Source: Gymnopus androsaceus JB14 (Eukaryota; Basidiomycota; Agaricomycetes; Agaricales; Omphalotaceae). Taken from it: DNA of 12,998 nt. Of the stretch, positions 1 through 8,000 are shown in pieces. The notes under the pieces were generated by a model, which saw only the letters and a list, made by a program, of their open reading frames with translations, did not search any database and was not told where the DNA came from. Where the stretch lies: NCBI GenBank assembly GCA_009733575.1, contig ML769558.1, forward strand, positions 130,608 through 143,605. Direction: 5' to 3'. The position numbers and the translations under genes are program-made. Numbering within the stretch: position 1 is the stretch's first letter; each line of letters begins with the position of its first letter.

Positions 1-123
1 AAAAGAGAGAGATACCCGTACCAGAATAGAAAGATACTCGACCCATCCGACCTATGTATTTTCGGAAAGTTCAAACAACCGAAAAGCAGTTTTTATCCCT
101 CCTTCCGAACTTCCGAATTCCGG

Positions 124-131
124 ACTTATAA
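124..131 (+). promoter_or_regulatory. TATA-like box before the P450 pseudogene
   Basis: CTTATAAA lies about 38 nt before the ATG at 169, which opens the reading frame carrying the hydrophobic N-terminal anchor expected of a microsomal P450. The position is typical for a fungal TATA element. An alternative in-frame pair of ATGs at 132 and 144 follows almost at once, but their frame lacks the membrane anchor. Confidence 0.35.
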
Positions 132-168
132 ATGATCGCTGCCATGAGCAACCTATCGATAATCATCC

Positions 169-1724
169 ATGTTCCACTTGACATATCTCGACGCTTTTCT
201 GGGCACCGTCGCCCTATACTGTGTGCACTGGCTAACAACATCTGGAAAAAATGCTTTTCCTCTTCCCCAGGACCTCCGAAATTCCCTATCATAGGGAATT
301 TCTTTGATATGCCGACAGAGAAGGAATGGCTAACCTTTGCTCAGTGGGGAGAGAAATACGGTATGATTCCCCGAGTTTTATGCTATCGAAGTTTCTTTAA
401 TTGTACTTGCAGGAAAGCTTTCTTCAGTGACGGGTACGTGAGCATATGCGTTTATTTTACTGCATGCCTTCTGACATATTCTCCAGTTTTTGGGCAGCCT
501 CTTATAATCGTGAACTCCGTTAGTATCGCAAAGGATATGTTGGACAAAAACAGTGCGATATACTCGGATCGTCCATTAATTCCCATGGGAGGCGAGCTAT
601 GTGGCTGGAAGAATGCCCTCGCACTTCTCCCTTATGGAGACCGCTTCCGCAACTATCGTCGCTTCGCTCGTCAACTGTTTGGAAATGCCATTACAATGAA
701 GTCCTTCCACCCTGTTGAGGAAGCTGAAACCCATCGCTTCCTGAAACAATTGCTTTCGCGTCCTGCCGAGTTTTCTGAGCACATTCGCAAGTAAGATATC
801 TTTCCGTACTCTGAGTGATGGGTCTTGTTTTACTGATGATTCTGCTCAAGGACTGCAGGTGCAATCATCCTCCGAATCTCTCATGGGTACCAAGTCGGCG
901 AAGGAACGGATCCTTTTGTCACACTGGCAGAGCGGGTAACTTCTTTCTATGACGACGAAAATTGGAGCTCATGTCGGGTGACATTTATGTACAGGCCATG
1001 AATCAATTCGCGCTATCCACCTCTAACTCAGCATTCCTTGTGAACCTTGTGCCTTTTCGTACGTTTTAGGTCATCTCCTCAAGACTTCGCACTTATCATC
1101 TGGTCTTATGAAGTGCAATACGTCCCTGAGTGGGTCCCCGGAGCCTCGTTCCAAACAACCGCAAAAGAATGGCCTCGACATTGAATGAAATGGTTGACCT
1201 ACCTTACAACTTTGTCAAACAGCAGATTGTGAGTGTGCTGGGTTAACAGCAATCACCAGCGCTCAACCTTCTCATGCAAGGCTGCTGGATCAGCTGAACC
1301 TTCGTATGTCTCGAAACTCCTGGAAGGACAGACTTTGAGTGCCGAGCAAGAATTTGAAATCAAGTGGTCCTCGGCTTCTCTCTATGCTGGTATGCCTGAC
1401 TACTCGTTCACATCTCATTGTTAACTGTCTGTCGTAATGAAAGGTGGCGCTGACACTGTAAGTCTCTATTTCATAGTATTGATGCACGTTCTCTGAGTTT
1501 CATTCGCTGTTCAGACGGTTTCGGCTATCTACTCTTTCTTCAAAGCGTTGGCCCTCTATCCAGAGGTACAGACTAGAGCTGTAAGTTCTATCCTATCTTT
1601 CATGATGTTTATATCAATCTGAGCTCTATTTTAGCAAGAAGAGATAGATTCTGTGGTAGGAAATGATCGTCTTCCCTCCTTCGAAGACAGGGCCTATGCG
1701 ACAGATCACAGGGCTATGAAGTAA
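169..1724 (+). pseudogene. Cytochrome P450 pseudogene, 3'-truncated with two frame breaks
   Basis: This is the N-terminal two thirds of a microsomal fungal P450, a heme monooxygenase anchored in the ER. Ten exons can be read: 169-360, 413-433, 487-790, 851-935, 995-1058, 1114-1228, 1281-1389, 1444-1457, 1515-1580 and 1635-1724. They encode an N-terminal hydrophobic anchor (LGTVALYCVHWL), the Pro-rich hinge PGPPKFPIIGN, the helix-C region LPYGDRFRNYRR, and the I-helix oxygen motif AGGADTT, which is split across exons 7-9. Homology ends after LPSFEDR (about 1692), followed by roughly ten unrelated codons and a TAA. The ExxR pair and the heme-loop Cys are absent, so no active enzyme can be made. 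Two single-base losses break the frame: between the anchor and PGPP (probably in the C run at 265-268), and after the Trp codon at 1170-1172, giving TGA at 1182. An agaricomycete P450 of the O-methylsterigmatocystin oxidoreductase-like type is likely; the CYP family was not assigned. Confidence 0.9.
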
Positions 1725-1860
1725 CCACGCCAGATAGATAGAATATAAACGCCAGTCGTTAGGAACCGTCACGCCAGCGTAAATACGCTACGATCCAAGT
1801 AATTAGTGATAGTAGATATTTTCCAAGTGTAATATACGATATATATCTTTCATCTCAGCA
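1725..1860. other. Junction between P450 remnant and palindrome cluster
   Basis: This AT-rich stretch has no supported gene. It contains one small hairpin at 1776-1789 (AGCGTA, AA, TACGCT). It holds none of the missing P450 exons, so it lies at or beyond the breakpoint where the gene lost its 3' part. Confidence 0.5.
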
Positions 1861-2480
1861 GTGAATAATTACCACTCTCGTTGGGAATTCCTGTGCTTAC
1901 GGTCGAGGCCATATAGTAAATATTTACTAGCTGCCCGCTTTGAGCTTCGTATGGGGGAAGTAGTAAATAATTACTACTTCCCGTGCTTGCGATCTGGCAG
2001 TGATTATTCACTGGCTCGTCACTCTGTCATGCGCGGGAGGTAGTAATTATCTACTACCTCCCTTCATGCGCAATCCGGAGAGGTAGTAACTATTTACTAC
2101 CTCTCCTCAGTTTCGTTAGAATTCCTGCGCGGGAGGTAGTAATTATCTACTACCTCCCTTCATGCGCAATCCGGAGAGGTAGTAACTATTTACTACCTCC
2201 CCTCAGTTTCGTTGGAATTCCTGCGCGGGAGGTAGTAGATAATTACTACCTCCCTTCATGCGCAATCCGGAGAGGTAGTAACTATTTACTACCTCCCCTC
2301 AGTTTCGTTGGAATTCCGGCGCGGGAGGTAGTAATTATCTACTACCTCCCTTTAGCTTCGTCATGGGCAGCTAGTAAATAATTACTAGCTGTCTGCTTTG
2401 AGCTTGTTTGGGGGCAGTAATTATTTACTACGCCACTCTTCTGTGCGAGTCAAGACGTAGTAAATAGTTACTACCTCCCT
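1861..2480. repeat. Cluster of about 14 AT-cored palindromes
   Basis: The stretch is a run of palindromes about 16-28 nt long with the common core TAGTAA...TTACTA. Perfect examples are 1914-1929 (TAGTAAATATTTACTA), 1955-1982 (12-nt arms GGGAAGTAGTAA and complement around ATAA) and 2368-2391 (10-nt arms CAGCTAGTAA and complement around ATAA). The outer arm sequence differs between members (GGGAGG, GAGAGG, GGGAAG, CAGC), but both arms of one member change together, so pairing is kept. The spacer GCGCAATCCGG recurs between members. Each unit could extrude a cruciform or form an RNA hairpin. No protein is encoded; the one open frame across it simply lacks stops. Confidence 0.9.
2031..2354. repeat. 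96-bp tandem repeat, each unit carrying two hairpins
   Basis: Units begin with GCGCGGGAGG at 2031, 2127, 2223 and 2319, exactly 96 bp apart, giving three full copies and a partial fourth. Each full unit contains hairpin A (28 nt; 2035-2062 in copy 1; 11-nt arms GGGAGGTAGTA and complement), the spacer GCGCAATCCGG, hairpin B (2078-2105 in copy 1; 12-nt arms GAGAGGTAGTAA and complement around CTAT), and a tail ending in GGAATTCC or AGAATTCC. Copies differ at only a few bases, so the amplification is recent. The core of hairpin A is ATTATC in copies 1, 2 and 4 but GATAAT, its reverse complement, in copy 3 (2238-2243). Confidence 0.93.
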
Positions 2481-2584
2481 GATTCTCGTCAATTTACTGT
2501 TTATAGTACTTATATTCTTCGATTTAATGATATTATAAGATTGACATTTCACAAAACACAAGATTTATTTAACAATGCAAGGCT

Positions 2585-3071
2585 CTATAAAGAACGAGCC
2601 GTAAGACGAACGTTTCGAACGTGAGTTGAGATCTCGTTCTGGGTGCCGCGGAATCGAAATTTTTCCTGATGGCGCTTGCCACCTGCAATACATGAGTAAG
2701 AAACGAACGGATAACGAATTCACATACACGTAGGACATTTGCGTTTTGGTCGGTCTACACAGTCTTGCTCCAATAGGATGTGCGCGATAGATTCTATCGC
2801 CGGTAAGCAACGATTGACGTGCTCATAGACGAAACTTACCTGCGCGATGTACGTAGGGACACCAAATTGAGTCCGTCCACACTCGATTCGGGTTCCAACA
2901 CGCTACATCCCATTGTAGCTCCCGACGCCGAACATCTACCGCTCTGCCGACCTTCACCACATTTCTCCCATCGAAAAAAGCGTACAAGTAACCTGGTCCG
3001 TCTGCGGCAGATATTCTCCTGGCAATCAGGGCTTTCAAGCGTCGCTTAAGAAAACTGTTTCGGCGCCTCAT
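2585..3071 (-). CDS. T5orf172/GIY-YIG-like protein, 131 aa
   Basis: A three-exon gene reads 3071-2840, 2793-2728 and 2682-2585, with introns of 46 and 45 nt (GTAAGT..AG and GTATGT..AG), and closes in frame at TAG. The N-terminus is strongly basic (MRRRNSFLKRRLKALIARR). It is followed by a GIY-YIG-like core: GYLYAFFDG (the GIY strand), VVKVGRAVDVRRR (the YIG strand and Arg) and, across intron 1, HRAESIAHILLEQD, whose Glu fits the catalytic position of the fold. The C-terminal part has CPTCGKRHQEKFRF, a possible metal site. Proteins of the T5orf172/MUG113 type are common in fungi, and nuclease activity is inferred, not shown. The start is the first ATG in frame. The frame stays open upstream without an ATG, and a likely 5'UTR intron lies at 3201-3151. 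The gene sits between the two palindrome clusters and shows no frame break. Confidence 0.8.
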
Positions 3072-3150
3072 CGATACGGTCAAGGGAAGGATTGAGTTGG
3101 GTAGGTCGGAAAATGGGGTGGACAAGATCTGGGGCAGGGAGCCGGTAATT

Positions 3151-3201
3151 CTGGGATGAGTTACAGAAAAGAGAGAAATAGTGCCAAAGGAAGGGACTTA
3201 C
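3151..3201 (-). other. Probable 5'UTR intron of the GIY-YIG-like gene
   Basis: On the minus strand GTAAGTCCC at 3201 opens a 51-nt pyrimidine-rich segment ending in CCCAG at 3151. A second possible acceptor (CCCCAG) ends at 3129. No ATG occurs in the proposed upstream exon (about 3202-3280), so it would be untranslated leader. Confidence 0.4.
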
Positions 3202-3292
3202 CGGGATGAATGAGAGGGAAGAGTGTGACTGAGATGAGTGGGAGGGTAGGATGAGTCGGGATATCAGAGGCACACAAACACTTTTAACTCAA

Positions 3293-3393
3293 TAGTGCGA
3301 GAACATCTTTTAATTATTAGGCAGTGCTTCTACCATCGAATTTTGGACACACAGCGACTCATACTCTCTATAGATTAGTGCGAGAACATCTTT
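3293..3393. repeat. 18-bp direct repeat, two copies
   Basis: The 18-mer TAGTGCGAGAACATCTTT occurs at 3293-3310 and again, identical, at 3376-3393, 83 bp apart. The first copy sits just upstream of the GIY-YIG-like gene. It could be a duplicated promoter element or the trace of an insertion; neither can be decided. No gene is seen in 3280-3499. Confidence 0.7.
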
Positions 3394-3499
3394 AGTATTA
3401 AAAAAGCCTCATGCATCACATCATTACGATTCGACGCTTTGACATGTCTATATCAAGAATAAGTTTCATAAGTAATATGAATTGCAGAATTCAGTATCA

Positions 3500-3755
3500 G
3501 GCAGTAAATAATTACTACCTCTTGCGCGCAATCCGGCTGGGAGAGGTAGTAAATATTTACTAGCTCCCTTCCGCAAAATAACGGAGGTAGTAGTTATTAA
3601 CTACCATGAAATGCACAAGGCAGTGAATAATTACTACCTCCTGCGCGCAATCCGGCTGGGAGGTAGTGAATATTTACTAGCTCCCTTCTGTTCGGGAGGT
3701 AGTAATTATTTACTGCCTTGTGCATTTCATAGTAGTTAATAATTACTAATTCCGT
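3500..3755. repeat. Second palindrome cluster, with a 61-bp inverted repeat
   Basis: About seven palindromes of the same TAGTAA..TTACTA family lie here. A block starting GGCAGT(A/G)AATAATTACT is repeated directly at 3500 and 3619 (119 bp apart), each followed by GCGCAATCCGGCTGGGAG. A longer inverted repeat pairs 3581-3641 with 3695-3755: 61 nt per arm, 5 mismatches and a 53-nt spacer. The arms include ATGAAATGCACAAGGCAGT. The spacer motif GCGCAATCCGG and the arm motif GGAGGTAGTA are shared with the cluster at 1861-2480, so both belong to one repeat family. Confidence 0.9.
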
Positions 3756-3829
3756 CATTTTGCGCACATACCCACGTTATCAAATCGAGTGCTCCCATTT
3801 CCGGTCATTCTGATTCCCTCCCACTCACT

Positions 3830-4286
3830 ATGTCCACGATCGACACGACCGACGTTGCACGAGCTTTAGCCAACCAGCTCACCTCCAAACGTGTTCCGGG
3901 TTCCGATCCCTCTCATGGTGGAAATCTGCATATCACAGGTCCAGAGGAGCGAGATTTTATCCGCAACAGCCTTGATTTTGACGACCAAGACAATGAGGCT
4001 TATATTCAATGGTGCATCGACTTCCGTAATGCCCAGAGGTCCCTTTGGGACCGGGAGCGTTTTCCCATCGAGGAGTCCATTATGTTAGTTTTTTTTCTTC
4101 ATCAATGGCTATGTTTATTCTTGTAAGCACAGGAAGGAAATAGTCACTCAATACGAAATGCGACATCACAAAGCTGTAACTCTGGAGGTCAGAGAAAATT
4201 TGCGTATCGTGGCCCGCGCGCGTGCAAATGAACGCCTCAGGGGTGATCAAGCGGAAGGAAATCGAGCGCTACCGCCGGGAGCGTAA
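3830..4286 (+). CDS. Hypothetical protein, two exons, probably frameshifted tail
   Basis: Exon 1 is 3830-4083, a 49-nt intron (GTTAGT..ACAG) follows at 4084-4132, and exon 2 runs to TAA at 4284-4286, giving 135 aa. I do not recognise the family. The protein is hydrophilic and acidic in the middle (LDFDDQDNEAYIQWCIDFRN), then basic and probably helical (RIVARARANERLRGDQAE). After GDQAE the frame gives a short unrelated end (GNRALPPGA). A neighbouring frame continues the same charged helix as RKEIERYRRERKEEQE and three EEQExK repeats to TAG at 4357-4359. The natural gene therefore probably ended at 4359, and a small deletion near 4250-4262 moved the frame. The start ATG follows a C/T-rich leader. 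Confidence 0.55.
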
Positions 4287-4287
4287 G

Positions 4288-4341
4288 GAGGAACAGGAGG
4301 TGAAGGAGGAGCAGGAGCTCAAGGAGGAACAGGAGCGGAAG
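4288..4341 (+). repeat. 18-nt triplicate coding for EEQExK
   Basis: Three 18-nt units (4288-4305, 4306-4323, 4324-4341) encode EEQEVK, EEQELK and EEQERK in the frame that ends at TAG 4359. This is not the frame reached by splicing the upstream gene, so the repeats look like the stranded coiled-coil tail of the gene at 3830. Confidence 0.65.
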
Positions 4342-4359
4342 GAAGAGCCCAAGGCGTAG

Positions 4360-4708
4360 AGACTCAAGAGAGTATATCTCTACACTGGAGGTAGCAAGTA
4401 AGTCTGCCACGCTATTAGTCATTGAATCGACCATATATATCTGTGAACTAAGAGAATGCTCCAGAGACATGGCTGGGAACGAGTCGAGTAAATCAACTGG
4501 AAAGTTTATGTTTTCTTAATCTTTCGTCAATTGTTTCAAGTTTCATCGTTTTCAGTCATCGTTTCAAGTTTTCAGCGTTCAAGTTTTAATCGTTTTCAAT
4601 TTTTACGTTTCAAACTTTTCATTTTCAAGTATTATTTGCTCCCTTGTATAGTAAATCAGTTATCATTATTTCAATGCGGAACCAAGGAAACTGAGCGAAT
4701 CTCCCTGT
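4360..4708. other. Non-coding stretch with TTTCAAG/CGTTTTCA low-complexity tract
   Basis: No supported gene lies here. From about 4520 to 4632 the plus strand is built of degenerate TTTCAAG, ATCGTTTTCA and GTTTCAA words, a T-rich low-complexity tract likely to be the 3' flank of the preceding gene. Nothing else stands out. Confidence 0.4.
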
Positions 4709-4729
4709 AAAAAAAAGGGGGGAAAACAG

Positions 4730-4814
4730 TCCGGGGGTGTTAGGGGTCTGTGTACACCCGCTGGTTAGCTAATTGAACCACCGAACTAGAAGGGTACACA
4801 GACCCCACCCCGGA
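4730..4814. repeat. Long imperfect hairpin next to the tRNA-like sequence
   Basis: GGGGTCTGTGTAC at 4743-4755 pairs with its complement at 4794-4806. The stem is lengthened inward by CCC/GGG around a bulged A, and outward by TCCGGGGGTG (from 4730) against CACCCCGGA (to 4814). The loop holds a second small stem GGTT/AACC. The inverted repeat lies 7 bp from the 3' end of the tRNA-like head. Confidence 0.8.
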
Positions 4815-4821
4815 TCTGTAC

Positions 4822-4893
4822 GACCGAGCAGGGAGTCGAACCCACTTGCTCTTAATGCTTGCGCATGAGATGCTACCGCTTAGCAACACGGCC
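4822..4893 (-). tRNA. tRNA-like sequence, possibly a pseudo-tRNA
   Basis: The 72-nt length is right for a tRNA. The acceptor strands GGCCGTG and CTCGGTC pair with one T-T mismatch and one G-T pair. The D arm can form GCT/AGC, and the T loop TTCGACT is canonical. The T stem pairs in only three of five positions, and the anticodon arm is poor: TCATG and CATTA enclose a 6-nt loop CGCAAG. The anticodon cannot be stated with confidence; GCA is one reading. It is better taken as a tRNA-derived promoter or pseudogene than as a working tRNA. Confidence 0.45.
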
Positions 4894-5048
4894 TTATGTT
4901 TAATTCGAATTTTGTCGAATCCTAAACCCTATGTATTGTTCATGGAGCGGAAGGGTGGCCGAGCCTGGTAATTACTTCCTTGCTTTTAATTTTACTTTGT
5001 AGTAAGTAAAGACTATCGTATGTCTAACAATTGAATATTACAGCATAA

Positions 5049-8000
5049 TTATCCTAACCTATCCTTCCGCCCCTCCAGCTTCCGTAGCTGACATCGATTC
5101 CATATCGAGATAAACACCCATGAGTATAAAATTGCATGCTCTTGGGTCATATAGCTGACCGGCTTCCTAATTCTTGTGAGGCCGCTGTTACCACACTCAG
5201 CAGCACTGGTATTGATACTGTTCAGAGACGAATCAATCTCCGAGTATGTTTTCAAGAACGCCGCTTTCGAACACTTGGTGTGCCCAGCTGCGTGAAACCC
5301 GTCAATGACAAACTGCGTATTTGCAAAAAAGTCTGGTTCACGTGCCCAGCAGTATGGTCCCAGAGCGCATGCGAAGTCGTAGACCACGCGGTCAGGTGCT
5401 TTAGGCCAGCGTGTTATCAACGCAGAAAATACATCATTCCTCCCCTCGCCAACTGGTATGATATGAAAGCCGTAACAAATGCTGTGTGTGCACCAGCACG
5501 CCATAATACCACCGGTTTGGCGCTTCTGGGAGTAGGTCTCGTAGAATTTCCTACAGTTCACTTGCTCTTTATTGACATCGGCCTTTCCGTCGAACCTCAG
5601 ATTGGGATACCGAGGCCGTTGCCGAATCTGAGGCATCGCGTAGCAGCATCCAGTCTGCCGACGGTATCAGTATCCAATTCAATTGCATTGGAAGTACTCA
5701 CTCTTTCCCAATCTTTCTCCTCACCATCACACATCGGTGGAGTCCCCTGGTTTCCACTCAAGATTCGCGCCAAGGTATCATCGCCCCGTTGCAACATCCA
5801 CCTACATAATTCCAGCACGTCCTCTTTGTATGTACAGCTGGTCCAGTATTCCTTTTCGAGTACATGGTAAATGCTCGGAACGGTAGTCATTCGTTGAGCG
5901 TTCTCGCGTGAAGGATTGCTGACAAAGTCCCTCAATGAATCAATTGATGTTCGGTTCAATCCTTGCATTGTGGACTCATCCGCACATATCTGGTTTACCT
6001 GGTTAGTTTTCTTCTTTAGCCATTTAGTCGTTAGACTCACCAGCTCAAACAACTGCAAGTATTGACGAGCAGGCTTCCATTCGTTCTTAGAGATGGTAGT
6101 CATACCGAATTCTCTGCTGAATATCCTTGCTAGACTCGAGTTGATATTTTTCAAACTCTCCTCCAGCTGCGTGAAGATATCCAGGCTTTGCAATCTTGCA
6201 CGTAAAACCTCTTCCATTGCCACGTTCTCCCCTTTGATCAATGGTCTCAATCCCCCATCGCTCAACCATTTCCGTAGCTGTCGTCGTAAGCGCTGCTCCT
6301 GGATCCACTCTTGCTTTGCTGGTGCTTTGGGACTACTCCGCGTGGGGGCGTCGGAGGCAATGAACGTGGGTGGCTCCAGATCCATCTTAACGTGCTTTCG
6401 TGCAAATGCTATCGATACACCATCCCAAATAACATTGCTCGGATATACCCCACATCTCGTGCACTGCTTATCACCCTCTAACTTCATCAGCCTCGCGTAT
6501 GCAAACCATATCAGTCGCAATGTATCTGACCCCAAAAAGCGCACCGGATTTTCTGTGGCTGCATATCGACGGTCGACTTGGTGGACCCAAGCTTCGAATG
6601 GGGTTTCCGATGAGGTGAAGGAACAAGTGTAATCATCGAGAAGCTCGTGGCTGAATAGCCTCCAGTTGTTGTAGTTAAACAGGCCCAGAGCTCGCGGCTC
6701 TGGTCCGATGCGCCGCTTATGCACTGACGGACAACGTGGGCACTTCTGGGTCTCAATTTCTACAGGGAACGCTCCAGTCAAAGTGTAAACCGTACACTTT
6801 TTGACCTCCACGGCTAGCTCCGGGTTGTAGAATGTCCTGTGGCCATCGATACATCTGCAGGAAGCATCTTTGGTCAATTGGATAAGACTGGGTGGTGTTC
6901 GCAGAGGGGGTGGTCGAGTGTACAGAGCCGGATCGCTTGGAAGCATCGCCCAGTGGGGTGGAAGTATTTCTAGGTGAGAAATTGCTCTCTTGTCTGGTAG
7001 CTCGTCAGACTCCCTTGATGCTAATATCACAATAATCAGACTTGCACCGGCCACAATATCGCACTAAAACGCACAGATGTCAAGCCCTATGTCGTCGTCA
7101 TCGCCCTCTGGCTCACCATCACTATCCTCGACCTGCTTAATTAGCTTCCTTGCTGCGTTTATGTGCACGCAGACTTTCGAGCTGTCCTTGACACATTTCC
7201 ACTCTCCATCACCTTTATCTGAGCCAAAATGTTGAACCATTACACGCATTGAAATCCCAGTTGCTCTCTCCATCGGGGCTACTGAAAAGCGGTGAGTTGC
7301 AAGACCACTATCCCCGAAACGCTCTTTCGAAAACAAAATTGTTCTGGGTATCGGGCGTTGTTCTAGGTGTATTTATCAGTAACCCATTCCGGTATCTTTA
7401 TTAGACATACCATTGTCACTGGGAGGGTATAATCTGGTCTCATACAATGAATAAAACCTCTTATGGAAACAGTCTAAGTCACCATTGGGGCAAGCGCATA
7501 CTGTTGGACCCGTTCCTAATTTTGTCCGCGTTGCATCGAAATGAAACCAGTGCATCTGTGATAATGTTCAACTCAAGAATTGTAGAAATTCGAACACTAT
7601 ACCTGTCCCTCGCCCTTTTCTTTTGACCAACCTTGTACGGCAAATAGGTTATCGCTGAGGTGGATAAATCCGACCATCAGCGTGAGCACCGCATCCACAT
7701 ACTGCTCAAAACTGTTCGCCGTAGTTCTCTCCCGTGTATAATCGACATCTTCGACTATACCCATATCCCATTCACCACTTTGCTCCAGCCAAGGATCCTC
7801 CGTCACTTGGTCGGTATTCAATGGCGATATGCCTTCCTCAACAAGCACTGCAGGAACCTCTGCAGGGCGAGGCATTTGAACTGGCGCAGCTACTGAAGCT
7901 ACTGCTACTGAAGCTCCAGATGATGTTGCAGGAGCAGACTGGGTGAGCAATGCTGGCCCAGCGCGGGATTGACGCGTATCCTTTCTCCGCTGTCGCCCAT

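Larger units (their letters stand above)
4709..4893 (-). ncRNA. Candidate Pol III unit or SINE: tRNA-like head, hairpin body, T8 end
   Basis: Read on the minus strand, the unit begins at 4893 with a tRNA-like head carrying an A box (TTGCTAAGCGGT) and a perfect B box (GGTTCGACTCC). It continues through a long imperfect hairpin (4814-4730) and ends in eight T (4716-4709), the usual Pol III terminator. The total is about 185 nt. This matches a tRNA-derived SINE or a structured Pol III RNA. No clear target-site duplication was found at the ends, so mobility is not shown. Confidence 0.5.

Noticed and set aside
132..360. P450 start at ATG 132 or 144 in an unbroken frame to PGPP
   Set aside because: That frame gives no hydrophobic anchor. 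The ATG at 169 opens a frame with a proper membrane segment and P450-like FPLP hinge, so a frame break is the better explanation, although a start at 144 cannot be excluded.
2031..2354. Regular repeats with spacers, at first sight CRISPR-like
   Set aside because: The spacers are identical between units, the host is clearly eukaryotic with spliceosomal introns, and there are no cas genes. It is a tandem repeat of palindromes.
1861..3755. Mitochondrial double-hairpin elements of fungi
   Set aside because: The neighbouring genes have short spliceosomal introns and nuclear gene families, so the window is nuclear. The hairpins also have AT-rich cores, unlike typical GC-rich mitochondrial ones.
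4947..4970. GCGGAAGGGTGGCCGAGCC, resembling the 5' end and A box of a tRNA-Leu or tRNA-Ser
   Set aside because: No B box or T loop follows on the plus strand within 120 nt, so at most it is a 5' fragment. The matching CCTTCCGC at 5061-5070 lies in the end of the transposase gene.
5136..5870. Plus-strand 244-codon open frame
   Set aside because: It lies antisense to the KDZ catalytic region, whose minus-strand codons carry conserved motifs; the plus frame has none.
6093..6632. Plus-strand 179-codon open frame
   Set aside because: It is antisense to the cysteine-cluster part of the transposase and has no recognisable features.
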